A stretch of DNA of 64,000 nucleotides from Flaviflexus equikiangi (GCF_014069875.1 NZ_CP059676.1:1054001-1118000), one strand, 5' to 3'. Positions 1-9,020 are shown, numbered from the stretch's first letter. Program-made: numbers and translations. Notes: generated from the sequence alone by a model not told the origin.

Positions 1-2
1 TC

Positions 3-620
3 GACCCGGGTCTCACCCGGTGCGGCATCGGCATCATCGACGCCGACGGGCCACGGCACGTCAGCTACGTCGACGTCGTCGTCGCACGATCACAGGCGGA
101 CATGGCGCCCCACAAGAGGCTCGAGATCATCGCGGACGCGATCGACACCATGATCGGGAAGCACAACCCCGACGTCATGGCAGTCGAACGCATGTTCGCG
201 GAGGACAATGTCCGCTCCATCATCAGCACCGCTCAGGTTGCCGGAGTCGCCATGCTGGCAGCCTCCCGCTCGAACCTCCCTCTCGCCCTCCATTCACCCT
301 CCGAGGTGAAGGCCGCCGTCACGGGAGACGGACGCGCCGAGAAGAAGGCCGTCCAGTTCATGGTCCAGCGGATCCTCCGCCTCTCGGAACTGCCCAGGCC
401 CGCGGATGCGGCGGATGCTCTCGCTCTCGCCATCACCCACGCATGGCGCGGGGGCGCCATGTCGCCCACGGCGCAATCCGCCCAGCACGGCGGAGCGGCC
501 CTGCCCAATCCGACGACACCCGGACTCACCTCCGCCCAGCGCGCCTGGGCAGAAGCCGAACGCAGCACCCGACTATCCGGCGTTGTCGCCGCGCAGTCGG
601 CCGCCAAACGATTCCGCTGA
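3..620 (+). CDS. ruvC: RuvC, Holliday junction resolvase (5' end cut by window)
   Basis: RuvC is the endonuclease that cuts Holliday junctions with RuvAB during recombinational repair. The reading frame is open from base 3, and its first visible residues are DPGLTRCG, the family's N-terminal catalytic-Asp motif, so only a few residues are missing upstream. Further family motifs are visible: VERMFAEDN with the second acidic residue, and ADAADALALAITH near the C-terminus with the last catalytic acids. The ~30-residue tail after the conserved domain is variable. It is followed at 36 nt by ruvA, the usual actinobacterial ruvCAB order. No start codon can be given because it lies outside the window. 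Confidence 0.95.
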   Translation, partial: DPGLTRCGIGIIDADGPRHVSYVDVVVARSQADMAPHKRLEIIADAIDTMIGKHNPDVMAVERMFAEDNVRSIISTAQVAGVAMLAASRSNLPLALHSPSEVKAAVTGDGRAEKKAVQFMVQRILRLSELPRPADAADALALAITHAWRGGAMSPTAQSAQHGGAALPNPTTPGLTSAQRAWAEAERSTRLSGVVAAQSAAKRFR

Positions 621-639
621 TAGTATGGAACAAATGTTC
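621..639 (+). promoter_or_regulatory. Putative ruvA promoter with LexA (SOS) box
   Basis: Bases 628-639 read GAACAAATGTTC, a perfect palindrome that fits the GAAC-N4-GTTC core of the LexA box known from Gram-positive bacteria. It lies directly after a -10-like TAGTAT (621-626), so LexA bound here would block transcription of ruvA-ruvB. The strong ribosome-binding site GGGGAGG follows before the ATG at 657. This suggests that ruvAB has its own SOS-controlled promoter in addition to read-through from ruvC. The motif is seen; regulation is inferred. Confidence 0.7.
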
Positions 640-656
640 GGTACCGGGGAGGTTTC

Positions 657-1241
657 ATGATCTCGCTCCTGAGGGGCACAGTTCTCGCCACATCGGCACA
701 GCACGTCATCCTCGACGTCGGCGGTGTCGGCTTCACGATCTTCGCGACCCCTGCGACGATGGCGGAGCTCCGGATCGGCCACGAAGCCACCATCCCCACC
801 TCGTTCATCGTCCGTGACGATGCCATGATGCTTTACGGCTTCGCGGACGACGACGAGCGAGACACCTTCAACATCCTCATCTCCCTCTCCGGGATCGGAC
901 CCAAGATCGCGCTCGCAGTGCTCTCCGTCCACACCCCCGATACTCTCCGCTCCATCGTCGAACGCGACGATGTGGCGGGTCTCGTCCAGGTTCCCGGTAT
1001 CGGCCGCAAGGGCGCACAGCGGATCCTGCTCGAACTGGGGAACAAGCTGGGCCCTGCCCGCTCGCAGGTCGAGGCGGCCGCCCCGTCAACCGTGTCTGCG
1101 GATGTCATCACGGCCCTCGTCGGCCTCGGATGGAATGAGAGTGTCGCGGCCGATACGGTCGCGGCAGTCGAGGCGGATGCTGGGCCGCTGCCGGTCTCCC
1201 ACATGCTGCGCCTGTCGCTGCAGAAGCTGGGAGGCAAGTAG
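657..1241 (+). CDS. ruvA: RuvA, Holliday junction branch-migration DNA-binding subunit
   Basis: RuvA binds Holliday junctions as a tetramer and loads the RuvB motor. The 194-residue length is normal for the family. An N-terminal OB-fold (residues ~1-63) is followed by the helix-hairpin-helix region (LSGIGPKIALAVLS, then VPGIGRKGAQRILLEL) and a small C-terminal domain (ITALVGLGWNESVAADTVAA) that contacts RuvB. The ATG follows a GGGGAGG ribosome-binding site. The stop codon TAG directly abuts the ruvB ATG, so the two are translated as a pair. The upstream GAAC-N4-GTTC box points to SOS induction. Confidence 0.97.
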   Translation: MISLLRGTVLATSAQHVILDVGGVGFTIFATPATMAELRIGHEATIPTSFIVRDDAMMLYGFADDDERDTFNILISLSGIGPKIALAVLSVHTPDTLRSIVERDDVAGLVQVPGIGRKGAQRILLELGNKLGPARSQVEAAAPSTVSADVITALVGLGWNESVAADTVAAVEADAGPLPVSHMLRLSLQKLGGK

Positions 1242-2267
1242 ATGGAAGAGGAAGACTTCTCGATCGTCGACACGGCGGCGCCGTCCACCGAGCGTGCAGC
1301 CGAGGCCGCTCTCCGGCCCCGCGTCCTCGACGAGTTCGTCGGGCAGGAGACCGTCCGCTCCCAGCTTTCCCTCGTCCTGCAGGCCGCTGTCGCTCGCGGC
1401 GCCACGCCCGACCACGTGCTCCTCTCGGGCCCGCCGGGCCTGGGCAAGACGACACTGGCGATGATCATCGCGGCGGAGGTCGGGGGAGCGCTGCGCCTCA
1501 CGTCCGGTCCCGCGATCACCCATGCCGGTGATCTTGCCGCCGTGCTGTCCTCCCTCCAGGAGGGTGACGTGTTCTTCATCGACGAGATCCACCGTCTCGC
1601 CCGCCCGGCCGAAGAGATGCTGTATCTGGCGATGGAGGACTTCCGCGTCGACGTCATGGTGGGCAAGGGCCCGGGTGCGACGTCGATCCCGCTGCCGCTG
1701 CCGCCGTTCACCGTCGTGGGTGCGACGACGCGAGCCGGTCTCCTGCCGGCCCCGCTGCGGGACAGGTTCGGATTCACCGGCCACCTCGAGTTCTATTCCC
1801 CCGGGGAACTCGCCCAGGTCGTCACCCGCTCGGCGCGCCTGCTTGGCGTCGAGCTGACGGGTGATGCCGCGATCGAGCTCGCGAGCCGTTCGCGCGGCAC
1901 CCCTCGCATCGCCAACCGGCTGCTGCGGCGCGTCCAGGACTGGGCGCAGGTCCACGGCACCGGCATCCTCGATCTCGCGGCCGCACAGGCCGCCCTCACG
2001 GTGTTCGAGGTGGATGATCGTGGCCTGGACAGGCTGGATCGCTCGGTCCTGGAACTTGTCTGTACGCGTTTCGGGGGCGGGCCTGTGGGATTGACCACCC
2101 TGGCGATCTCGGTCGGGGAGGAGCCGGAGACGGTCGAGTCGGTGGCGGAACCGTTCCTCGTCCGCGAGGGCCTGCTGGTTCGTACCCCTCGGGGGAGGGC
2201 CGCGACGAGGGCGGCCTATGAACATCTGGGTCTCACCCCGCCCGATGGGACTCTCTTCGATACGTAG
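1242..2267 (+). CDS. ruvB: RuvB, Holliday junction branch-migration ATPase
   Basis: RuvB is the hexameric AAA+ motor that drives branch migration with RuvA and positions RuvC. The 341-residue protein has Walker [12 protein letters not shown] (residues ~63-72), Walker B FFIDEIHR (~111-118), sensor 1 VVGATTRAG, the arginine-finger region APLRDRFG, and a C-terminal winged-helix domain. The ATG starts immediately after the ruvA stop codon with no gap, indicating translational coupling. Nothing unusual is visible. Confidence 0.98.
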   Translation: MEEEDFSIVDTAAPSTERAAEAALRPRVLDEFVGQETVRSQLSLVLQAAVARGATPDHVLLSGPPGLGKTTLAMIIAAEVGGALRLTSGPAITHAGDLAAVLSSLQEGDVFFIDEIHRLARPAEEMLYLAMEDFRVDVMVGKGPGATSIPLPLPPFTVVGATTRAGLLPAPLRDRFGFTGHLEFYSPGELAQVVTRSARLLGVELTGDAAIELASRSRGTPRIANRLLRRVQDWAQVHGTGILDLAAAQAALTVFEVDDRGLDRLDRSVLELVCTRFGGGPVGLTTLAISVGEEPETVESVAEPFLVREGLLVRTPRGRAATRAAYEHLGLTPPDGTLFDT

Positions 2268-2278
2268 GCGATCTGCCG

Positions 2279-2284
2279 TATACT
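2279..2284 (+). promoter_or_regulatory. Putative -10 box for yajC-secDF-apt
   Basis: TATACT lies 12 bp after the ruvB stop codon and 34 bp before the yajC GTG. It is a good sigma-70-type -10 box; the hexamer 17 bp upstream (TTCGAT) is a poor -35. It suggests that the yajC-secD-secF-apt group is transcribed separately from ruvAB. Confidence 0.45.
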
Positions 2285-2318
2285 CAACGCTGATTGTCCA
2301 ATTGAAAGAGAGTATCCC

Positions 2319-2666
2319 GTGGAACTCGTAATCCTCGTCGCAGTCTTCGGCGGCTTCATGCTGCTCATGACCCGAGCGAACAAGAAGATGGCACAGAAGG
2401 TCGCCGAGCAGCGCGAAACCGCGCTCGAAGTCGGCAACACCGTTGTCACAGGCTCCGGCATGATCGGTGAGATCGTTGACATCGACGGTGGCGTGGTCAC
2501 CCTCGAATCGCCCTCGGGCGATGAGACGCAGTGGCTGACAACAGCGATCTCCTCCGTCATCGAGCCCCCGTACGAGCACACGTACGAGGCGACGGAAGCT
2601 GAGGAAGCAGACTTTGACGGTCTTGCTCCTCGGGATTCCGATCTCGACCGCAACTCCGACCGGTAG
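2319..2666 (+). CDS. yajC: YajC, Sec translocon accessory membrane protein
   Basis: YajC is a small single-pass membrane protein that joins SecD and SecF in the accessory complex of the SecYEG translocase. The 115-residue product has one N-terminal membrane segment (residues ~2-16, LVILVAVFGGFMLLM). It is followed by the family's cytoplasmic region (VGNTVVTGSGMIGEIVDIDGG) and an acidic, variable tail. The GTG start follows a purine-rich AAAGAGAG. Its TAG stop is directly followed by the secD GTG, so the operon is tightly coupled. Confidence 0.93.
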   Translation: MELVILVAVFGGFMLLMTRANKKMAQKVAEQRETALEVGNTVVTGSGMIGEIVDIDGGVVTLESPSGDETQWLTTAISSVIEPPYEHTYEATEAEEADFDGLAPRDSDLDRNSDR

Positions 2667-4529
2667 GTGAGCTCCACCGAAGAGGCGACCGAGAGGTCGC
2701 CTCGCCCGCGTCTGATCGTTTTTGCTCTCGTCGTCTTCGCCCTCGTGGCGTCTCTCGCGGCGGGTTCTCTCACCGGCTCCACGTCCCGCTGGTCACCCGA
2801 CCTGGCGCTGGACCTCGAGGGCGGTACACAGATCATCCTCACTCCCGTCACCGATGACGGCTCGGAGATCACTGAAGAGGATATTACCCAGGCTATCGAG
2901 ATCATCCGTCAGCGCGTCGATGCCTCCGGCGTCGCGGAAGCCGAGATCACGTCCCAGGGGGGCTCGAACATTGTTGTCGGCCTGCCGGGCAGCCCCTCCG
3001 AGGAGACGCTCGATCTGGTCCGCACCTCGGCCGTTCTCCACCTGCGTCCCGTCATCGACTACGCCGGCCAGGTCCTCCTCAACGAGGGACTGACCGCAGC
3101 CTATGGCACAGACGGCACCGTCACCGATGTGGAGCGCGAACGCGCCCGTACCGATGCGGATCTGGACGGCGATGGAGAGCTTTCCACCGAGCCCGTCGAG
3201 ACGCCCGAGTCAGCATCGTCCGATTCGTGGATCACGGAGGAGATGCTGTATCAGGCGATGACGGTGAGCTGCGTGGACGAATCGTCCCGCGTCCAGAACG
3301 CCTACAGCGATCCTGCCCTGCCCGCCGTCGTCTGCGACCCATCGACCGGCCAGGCCTACATTCTCGGCCCGGCCGAGCTCGACGGCTCCGATATCGATGA
3401 TGCGAACTCGGGCCCGCGGGTCAACGAGCTCGGTCAGACCGTCGGCGGCTGGCAGGTCAACATGGAGTTCACGAGCGAAGGCGGGCAGAAGTTCGCCGAC
3501 GTGACGACACGTCTGGCTCAGTTCCCGGAGAATACGGCGAAGAACCTGTTCGCGATCGTGCTCGATGGTTCGATCATCTCCGTCGCGTCGCTGAGGGAAC
3601 CGATCACGGGCGGTTCCGCCTCGATCTCCGGCTCGTTCACGGCCCCCGAGGCCGCAAGCCTTGCCAACCAGCTGTCCTTCGGATCGCTGCCGCTGACCTT
3701 CGAGGTGCAGTCCGAGGAGCAGATCTCGGCCACTCTCGGCTCGGAGCAGCTCGTCAACTCCCTGATCGCCGGCGCGATCGGTGCGGGCCTCATCGTCCTG
3801 TACCTGCTGTGGCAGTATCACGGTCTCGGCCTGCTCGCGGTCGCATCGATCGTCATGACGATGGGGCTGTCGTTCTTCACGATCTCTCTCCTGTCCTGGC
3901 TGATCGGCTACCGCCTCTCCCTGCCGGGCGTGGTGGGCCTCATCATCTCCATCGGCATCGCAGCCGACTCCTTCATCGTCTACTTCGAACGCATGAGGGA
4001 CGAGATCCGGGAGGGCCGCACACTCAAGGGGGCGGTCGAATACGGCTGGGATCGAGCCCGCCAGACGATCCTCGTGTCCGATGCCGTGAACTTCGTGGCC
4101 GCCCTCGTGCTGTACTTCCTCGCCGTCGGCGGGGTGCGGGGCTTCGCCTTCACGCTCGGCCTGACCACTCTCATCGACGTTCTCGTCGTCATGCTGTTCA
4201 CCTACCCGGTCATGCAGCTCCTCATCCGGACGAAGTTCTTCGGCGAAGGCCACCGCTGGTCCGGCATGTCAGCCGCCTCCCTCGGGGCTGACCCGGTGTA
4301 TGCGGGGAGGGGCAGAGTCCGCGACTCCGGCATCCCCAAGTCCCAAGCGAAGAAGAACGCCAAGAAGAACGCCGCGAAGAGCGGGAAGAAGAGCGCGAAG
4401 AAGGAGCCGGTCGATGGTGCGGTTCTCGTCTCGGCAACCGCTCCCAAGCCCGCGGAACAGCCCTCTGGCGAGATGACGCTGGCGCAGAGACGAGCGGCCC
4501 AGCGCCGCGCAGAAAGGGAGGAGAACTGA
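2667..4529 (+). CDS. secD: SecD, protein translocase subunit
   Basis: SecD with SecF uses the proton-motive force to help pull exported proteins across the membrane. The 620-residue protein has an N-terminal membrane anchor (residues ~14-32), the signature DLALDLEGGTQIIL, a large extracytoplasmic domain, and a C-terminal half with five predicted membrane segments (~370-560), including the SecD/SecF region LPGVVGLIISIGIAADSFIVYFE (split across two helices). A lysine- and alanine-rich cytoplasmic tail (~575-620) is typical of actinobacterial SecD. It starts with GTG directly after the yajC stop and overlaps secF by one base. An insertion in the outer domain (~150-200) is acidic and low-complexity. 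Confidence 0.96.
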   Translation: MSSTEEATERSPRPRLIVFALVVFALVASLAAGSLTGSTSRWSPDLALDLEGGTQIILTPVTDDGSEITEEDITQAIEIIRQRVDASGVAEAEITSQGGSNIVVGLPGSPSEETLDLVRTSAVLHLRPVIDYAGQVLLNEGLTAAYGTDGTVTDVERERARTDADLDGDGELSTEPVETPESASSDSWITEEMLYQAMTVSCVDESSRVQNAYSDPALPAVVCDPSTGQAYILGPAELDGSDIDDANSGPRVNELGQTVGGWQVNMEFTSEGGQKFADVTTRLAQFPENTAKNLFAIVLDGSIISVASLREPITGGSASISGSFTAPEAASLANQLSFGSLPLTFEVQSEEQISATLGSEQLVNSLIAGAIGAGLIVLYLLWQYHGLGLLAVASIVMTMGLSFFTISLLSWLIGYRLSLPGVVGLIISIGIAADSFIVYFERMRDEIREGRTLKGAVEYGWDRARQTILVSDAVNFVAALVLYFLAVGGVRGFAFTLGLTTLIDVLVVMLFTYPVMQLLIRTKFFGEGHRWSGMSAASLGADPVYAGRGRVRDSGIPKSQAKKNAKKNAAKSGKKSAKKEPVDGAVLVSATAPKPAEQPSGEMTLAQRRAAQRRAEREEN

Positions 4530-5536
4530 TGTCCATGTACTCCCTCGGCAACGACCTCTACACGGGGAAGAAGAGCTACGACATCATCGGTCGTCGCAAG
4601 ACCTGGTACACGATCGCTCTTGTCTTCATCGGGCTGACGATCGCGCTGCTGCTCGTCAAGCCCATCAACTTCGGCATCGATTTCCGGGGCGGTTCGCAGT
4701 TCACGATCTCGGGAACCGCGAACATCAGCCAGCAGGACGCGATCGATGTCGTGGCCGAACAGACCGGTGATGATTCGGTGCGCGTCTCCGAGGTCGGTGC
4801 GGATTCGATCCGCGTCCAGACCTCCGAGCTGACGAACGAGCAGACGGCCCAGGTGAGGGCAGCCCTCGCCGAAGCCTATGATGTGCCTGTCGACGATGTC
4901 GCATCGACCTTTATCGGGCCCTCGTGGGGTGCGGACGTCTCGGGGAAGGCCATCCAGTCCCTCGTCATCTTCGTCATCCTCATCTCCCTGATCCTCTGGG
5001 CATACTTCCGGACGTGGACGATCGCGGTGGGTGCCGTGGGGGCCCTCCTCCACGACCTTGCGATCACTGTGGGGGTCTATGTGGCCTCCGGTTTCGAAGT
5101 TACTCCCGCCACGGTGATCGGCCTCCTGACGATCCTCGGATATTCGCTCTACGACACGGTTGTCGTGTTCGACAAGGTGCGCGAGAACACGCGCGGCTTC
5201 CTCGACCAGAACGACCACACGTACGCTGAGCAGGCAAATCTTGCCGTCAATCAGACACTGATCCGGTCGATCAACACGTCGGTGACCGGCCTCCTGCCGG
5301 TCGGCGCGATTCTCGTCATCGGCGTGCTCTTCCAGGGCGCGGGAACCCTGCGCGACCTGTCTCTGGCGCTTTTTGTCGGTATGCTTGTCTCGGCAATTTC
5401 GTCGATCTTCCTCGCGGCACCCCTCGCGGTGACGCTGGGAGAGCGGCAGACAGACATCAAGGAACACACGGAACGCGTCCTCGAAGCCCGCGGGACGACG
5501 ACCGACAACCAAACCACTCGGAAGAAGAAGGCATGA
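4529..5536 (+). CDS. secF: SecF, protein translocase subunit
   Basis: SecF is the partner of SecD in the Sec accessory complex. The 335-residue protein has a membrane segment at ~30-45, the signature IDFRGGSQFTI (~55-65), an extracytoplasmic domain, and a C-terminal bundle with the conserved TVIGLLTILGYSLYDTVVVFD and a following IRSINTSVT segment. The ATG overlaps the secD stop as TGATG. Its own stop overlaps the apt start as ATGA, so secD, secF and apt are all translationally coupled. Confidence 0.96.
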   Translation: MSMYSLGNDLYTGKKSYDIIGRRKTWYTIALVFIGLTIALLLVKPINFGIDFRGGSQFTISGTANISQQDAIDVVAEQTGDDSVRVSEVGADSIRVQTSELTNEQTAQVRAALAEAYDVPVDDVASTFIGPSWGADVSGKAIQSLVIFVILISLILWAYFRTWTIAVGAVGALLHDLAITVGVYVASGFEVTPATVIGLLTILGYSLYDTVVVFDKVRENTRGFLDQNDHTYAEQANLAVNQTLIRSINTSVTGLLPVGAILVIGVLFQGAGTLRDLSLALFVGMLVSAISSIFLAAPLAVTLGERQTDIKEHTERVLEARGTTTDNQTTRKKKA

Positions 5537-6075
5537 CAGAATACCCGTTCCCCCAGGACGTTGTGGAGCTTGTCGAATCGCACGTGCGTGAGGTCGAGGA
5601 CTTCCCGGCACCGGGCGTCCTGTTCCGTGACATCACACCGCTGATCGCCGATCCGGTCGCTTTCGCGTCCCTCATCGAGATCCTGGCCGACCGCTACCGC
5701 GGCAAGGTCGATGCTGTCGCGGGCCTCGAGTCGCGCGGCTTCATCCTCGGCGCGCCCCTGGCCGTCGCCCTCGGTGTCGGCATGGTGACCGTCCGCAAGG
5801 CGGGTCGCCTGCCCGGCCCCGTCGTAGGCATCGACTACGACCTCGAGTACGGGTCCGCCCGCATGGAGCTGCAGCCGTTCACAGTCAAGGACGGTGACCG
5901 TGTGCTCGTCATCGACGATGTGCTGGCCACCGGCGGCACTGCGGACGCCGCCTTCCAGCTGATCGAGGCGGCCGGCGGTGTCGCCGACACGCTGTGCGTC
6001 CTCCTCGAGCTCGTCGATCTCGGCGGGCGCGGACGCCTCCACGATCGCACCGTCGATTCGGTTCTCACCTACTGA
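5533..6075 (+). CDS. apt: Adenine phosphoribosyltransferase
   Basis: Apt salvages adenine by joining it to PRPP to give AMP. The 180-residue length is standard. The PRPP-binding motif VLVIDDVLATGGTADA is at ~124-139. The conserved AGLESRGFILGAPLA and FRDITPL segments of the family are present. The ATG overlaps the secF stop (ATGA), which places apt as the last gene of the yajC-secD-secF-apt group. A strong stem-loop follows 20 bp after the stop codon. Apt next to secDF and upstream of relA is a common actinobacterial arrangement. Confidence 0.96.
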   Translation: MTEYPFPQDVVELVESHVREVEDFPAPGVLFRDITPLIADPVAFASLIEILADRYRGKVDAVAGLESRGFILGAPLAVALGVGMVTVRKAGRLPGPVVGIDYDLEYGSARMELQPFTVKDGDRVLVIDDVLATGGTADAAFQLIEAAGGVADTLCVLLELVDLGGRGRLHDRTVDSVLTY

Positions 6076-6094
6076 GCACCGTTCGTCATGTTCT

Positions 6095-6122
6095 GAGGCC
6101 CGTGGCTGCAACCACGGGCCTC
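6095..6122 (+). terminator. Stem-loop terminator after apt
   Basis: A perfect 11-bp stem (arms 6095-6105 and 6112-6122, GAGGCCCGTGG) with a 6-nt loop starts 20 bp after the apt stop. It is followed by GACGTTTCC, a weak T-tract as is common in high-GC bacteria. It separates the secDF-apt group from relA. Confidence 0.75.
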
Positions 6123-6148
6123 GACGTTTCCGTTATTCCTGTGAACGG

Positions 6149-6164
6149 TCGTACAATGTGACGT
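6149..6164 (+). promoter_or_regulatory. relA -10 promoter, probably leaderless
   Basis: TACAAT (6152-6157) is a strong -10 box that ends 7 nt before the relA ATG at 6165, so transcription should start at or next to the A of the ATG. No Shine-Dalgarno sequence is visible. The 11-mer TCGTACAATGT (6149-6159) recurs on the opposite strand at 10936-10926, in front of the DUF349 gene. Confidence 0.6.
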
Positions 6165-8471
6165 ATGGCGGAGCTGGAGAATGATGTTCCCCGCATTAAG
6201 TCCAGGTTGGCCTGGCTGAGCGGGAGGGCGCAGCACGTCCCGACGGCGCTCGAGCCGCTCATGGCGGCTGTCGAGGGCCGCAATGTCGACAAGGCGAAGG
6301 TGATCCACGCCTACGAGATCGCGGAGCGCTGCCATCAGGGCCAGATGAGGAAATCTGGCGAACCCTATATCACCCACCCGATCGCGGTCGCCACGATCCT
6401 GGCCGAGCTGGGCATGGATACGGACACGCTGGTCGCGGCGCTCCTGCACGATACGGTCGAGGACACGGGTTATTCCCTCGAGTCGTTGAAGGCCGAGTTC
6501 GGCAACGATGTCATGCTCCTTGTCGATGGTGTGACGAAGCTCGACAAGGTCGAGTATGGGGAGGCGGCCCAGGCCGAGACCGTTCGCAAGATGGTCATCG
6601 CAATGTCGAAAGACATCCGGGTCCTCCTCATCAAGCTCGGGGACCGGCTCCACAACGCCCGCACGTGGAAGTACGTGCCCTCCGCCTCGGCCCAGTCGAA
6701 GGCGCGCGAGACACTCGAGATCTATGCCCCGCTCGCTCACCGCCTCGGGATGAACTCGATCAAGTGGGAGCTGGAAGACCTCTCGTTCAAGACTCTCTAC
6801 CCCGATGTTTATCGCGAGATCGAGCGTCTCGTGTCCGAACGCTCCTCCGGCCGCGAGGCCTACCTCGAGTCCGTCAAGGACGAGCTCACGAAAGAGCTCA
6901 AGGCCGCCCGAATCAAGTGCACGATCACGGGCAGGCCCAAGCACTATTTCTCCATCTACCAGAAGATGATCCTGCGCGGCCGCGACTTCGAGGACATCTA
7001 CGACCTCATCGGCGTCCGCATCCTCGTCGAGTCCGTCCGGGACTGCTATGCGGCTCTCGGCGTCGTCAACACGCTCTACACGCCGATCCAGGGCCGCATC
7101 AAGGACTACATCACCACCCCGAAGTTCAACCTCTATCAGTCGATCCACACGACCGTGATCGGCCCGGAGAAGAACACGATGGAGGTGCAGATCCGCACGT
7201 ACGACATGCACAGGCGGGCCGAATACGGCGTCGCTGCGCACTGGCGCTACAAGGAGAACCCGAACGCCACGAAGGCGAAGAAGGATGCTCCGAGCGAGCA
7301 GGAGACGCAGCTGAACTGGCTCCGCCAGCTCGTGGACTGGCAGCGCGAGACGGCCGACCCGACAGAGTTCCTCGACTCGCTGCGGTACGAGATGTCGGGC
7401 AACCGTGTCTACGTCTTCACCCCCAAGGGCGAGGTCATGGACCTGCCGGCCGGATCCACTCCCGTGGACTTCGCCTACGCCGTCCACACGGAGGTCGGCC
7501 AGCGCACGGTCGGCGCGAAGGTCAACGACCGTCTCGTCACCCTCGATCACAAGCTCGAATCGGGCGATACGGTCGAGATCATCACCGCGAAGGGCACGGA
7601 TGCCGCGCCCAGCCAGGGCTGGCTCGAGTTCGTCGCCTCTCCGCGTGCGCGGGCGAAGATCAAGTCGTGGTTCACGAAGAACCGCCGCGACGAGGCGATC
7701 GAGGTGGGGAAGGAGCGTCTCGCGAAGGCGATCCGCCGGAAGAACCAGCCCGTCCAGCGCCTCATGACCCACGACACCCTCAAAGGTGTCGCGGATGATC
7801 TCAACCGCACCGACGTGTCCGATCTGTATGCGGCGATCGGTGAGGGCCACGTGTCCGCCGAGAACGTCGTCCGCAAGCTCATCGCCTCGCAGGGCGGCCA
7901 GGCCGGGGTGGAGGAGACCCTCGCGGAGGCCGTCACACCCACCCGTATCCGTGCCCGCCAGACCGGCGGCAGCTCCGGGATCGTCGTCGAGAATCTCGAC
8001 GATTCGGACGTGCTCGTCAAGCTGGCCCGATGCTGCACGCCGCTGCCTCCCGACAAGATCCTCGGCTTCGTCACGCGCGGCAACGGCCTCTCCGTCCACC
8101 GTGTCGACTGCCCCAATGTCAAGAGCCTCGAGCGGGAGCCGGAACGCTTCCTGCCCGTGTCCTGGTCCGATGAGGGCGGCTCGATCTACCTCGTCCAGGT
8201 CCAGATCGAGGCACTCGATCGCAACGGGCTCCTGGCCGATATCGCGCGCGTGCTCTCGGAGCACGGGGTCAACATGATCCAGGGCAACATGAATACGTCG
8301 AAGGAGCGCGTCGCGAAGTCACGGTTCACGTTCGAGATGGCGGACGCGCGCCACCTGCAGCAGGTGCTGCGGGCCCTGCGGGAGATCGAGGGCGTCTACG
8401 ATGCGTACCGTGTCACCGGCTCGAGCGATGCCGTGCGACAGTCGCACCTAACTGCTCAATCAAGCGACTAG
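6165..8471 (+). CDS. relA: RelA/SpoT bifunctional (p)ppGpp synthetase/hydrolase
   Basis: This is the long Rel enzyme that makes and degrades (p)ppGpp in the stringent response. The 768-residue protein has an N-terminal HD hydrolase domain (THPIAVATIL and the HDTVEDT motif, ~65-100), so hydrolysis is likely active. The synthetase domain follows (~245-370, with GRIKDYITTPKFNLYQSIHT and EVQIRTYDMHRRAEYGVAAHW in segments), then a TGS domain (~405-460), a zinc-finger-like region containing ARCCTPLPPDKILGFVT, and a C-terminal ACT domain (~690-760). The RxKD signature suggests the bifunctional Gram-positive type. The start is supported by a leaderless -10 box. Its last 59 bases overlap a convergent gene. 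Confidence 0.97.
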   Translation: MAELENDVPRIKSRLAWLSGRAQHVPTALEPLMAAVEGRNVDKAKVIHAYEIAERCHQGQMRKSGEPYITHPIAVATILAELGMDTDTLVAALLHDTVEDTGYSLESLKAEFGNDVMLLVDGVTKLDKVEYGEAAQAETVRKMVIAMSKDIRVLLIKLGDRLHNARTWKYVPSASAQSKARETLEIYAPLAHRLGMNSIKWELEDLSFKTLYPDVYREIERLVSERSSGREAYLESVKDELTKELKAARIKCTITGRPKHYFSIYQKMILRGRDFEDIYDLIGVRILVESVRDCYAALGVVNTLYTPIQGRIKDYITTPKFNLYQSIHTTVIGPEKNTMEVQIRTYDMHRRAEYGVAAHWRYKENPNATKAKKDAPSEQETQLNWLRQLVDWQRETADPTEFLDSLRYEMSGNRVYVFTPKGEVMDLPAGSTPVDFAYAVHTEVGQRTVGAKVNDRLVTLDHKLESGDTVEIITAKGTDAAPSQGWLEFVASPRARAKIKSWFTKNRRDEAIEVGKERLAKAIRRKNQPVQRLMTHDTLKGVADDLNRTDVSDLYAAIGEGHVSAENVVRKLIASQGGQAGVEETLAEAVTPTRIRARQTGGSSGIVVENLDDSDVLVKLARCCTPLPPDKILGFVTRGNGLSVHRVDCPNVKSLEREPERFLPVSWSDEGGSIYLVQVQIEALDRNGLLADIARVLSEHGVNMIQGNMNTSKERVAKSRFTFEMADARHLQQVLRALREIEGVYDAYRVTGSSDAVRQSHLTAQSSD

Positions 8472-8958
8472 CATCATCGGTGGGGTGCCCGCGGAAGCGT
8501 TCTCCCATGAATTCGATGACATCCCCCGGATCGAGGCCGACTCGCAGGAGCGGCAGGATGCTCGTCACTGCCCGCAGGGGCGGCTGGTAGAGCAGGTCCG
8601 CCGCCGTCCGCACCATCGTCGTCACCGGCACCTCCCCGAAGAATACGATGTGGTCGTCTTTGAGGAGCCTGCGGTCGCTCGTCCACCGAGTCGACCTGCC
8701 CGGCAGGGGAGCGGTGGGGAGCTGGCGGATCACACGCGGGTTGATCGTCCACACGCCCGTATAGACGAAGACGGCGGCCTCGTCGACGAGGACGGCCCTG
8801 CTCCGGACGTGGGCGTAGACGGCCCGCGCCCTCATGGCGGGAGTCTGGCAGAGGTCTCGGGGCACCGCATGGTCGCGGGAGACGACGACCAGGTCCTCTC
8901 GTGGATCGTGGTAGAGCGGATCATCCAACGACACTGTGATGATGGGGGAGCAGTCCAT
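8413..8958 (-). CDS. Hypothetical protein resembling AbiEi-type antitoxin-domain proteins
   Basis: This 181-residue protein has no catalytic motif that I recognise. Its layout (a short N-terminal region, a central basic region with SRAVLVDEAAVFVYTG, then EVPVTTMVRTAADLL) resembles the many actinobacterial proteins annotated as type IV toxin-antitoxin AbiEi-family antitoxin-domain proteins, which share a V-T-x-x-x-R-T-A-x-D-L-L segment. No toxin partner is adjacent, so a toxin-antitoxin role is not supported. The ATG has only a weak ribosome-binding site. The 3' end runs 59 bp into the relA coding end on the other strand, so the two transcripts are convergent and overlapping. Confidence 0.6.
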   Translation of the reverse strand: MDCSPIITVSLDDPLYHDPREDLVVVSRDHAVPRDLCQTPAMRARAVYAHVRSRAVLVDEAAVFVYTGVWTINPRVIRQLPTAPLPGRSTRWTSDRRLLKDDHIVFFGEVPVTTMVRTAADLLYQPPLRAVTSILPLLRVGLDPGDVIEFMGERFRGHPTDDASRLIEQLGATVARHRSSR

Positions 8959-9020
8959 TCATCCAGCACACCACCGTCACTCGTTCTCCCAGGGCCCAAT
9001 GCCGAAGGTGGGGAAAAGTC

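Noticed and set aside
20-817. Long + strand frame across ruvC and ruvA rich in Arg and His
   Set aside because: It is an out-of-frame shadow of two well-supported genes and has no domain.
8413-8958. Toxin-antitoxin system based on the AbiEi-like gene
   Set aside because: There is no adjacent AbiEii-type nucleotidyltransferase or other toxin gene.
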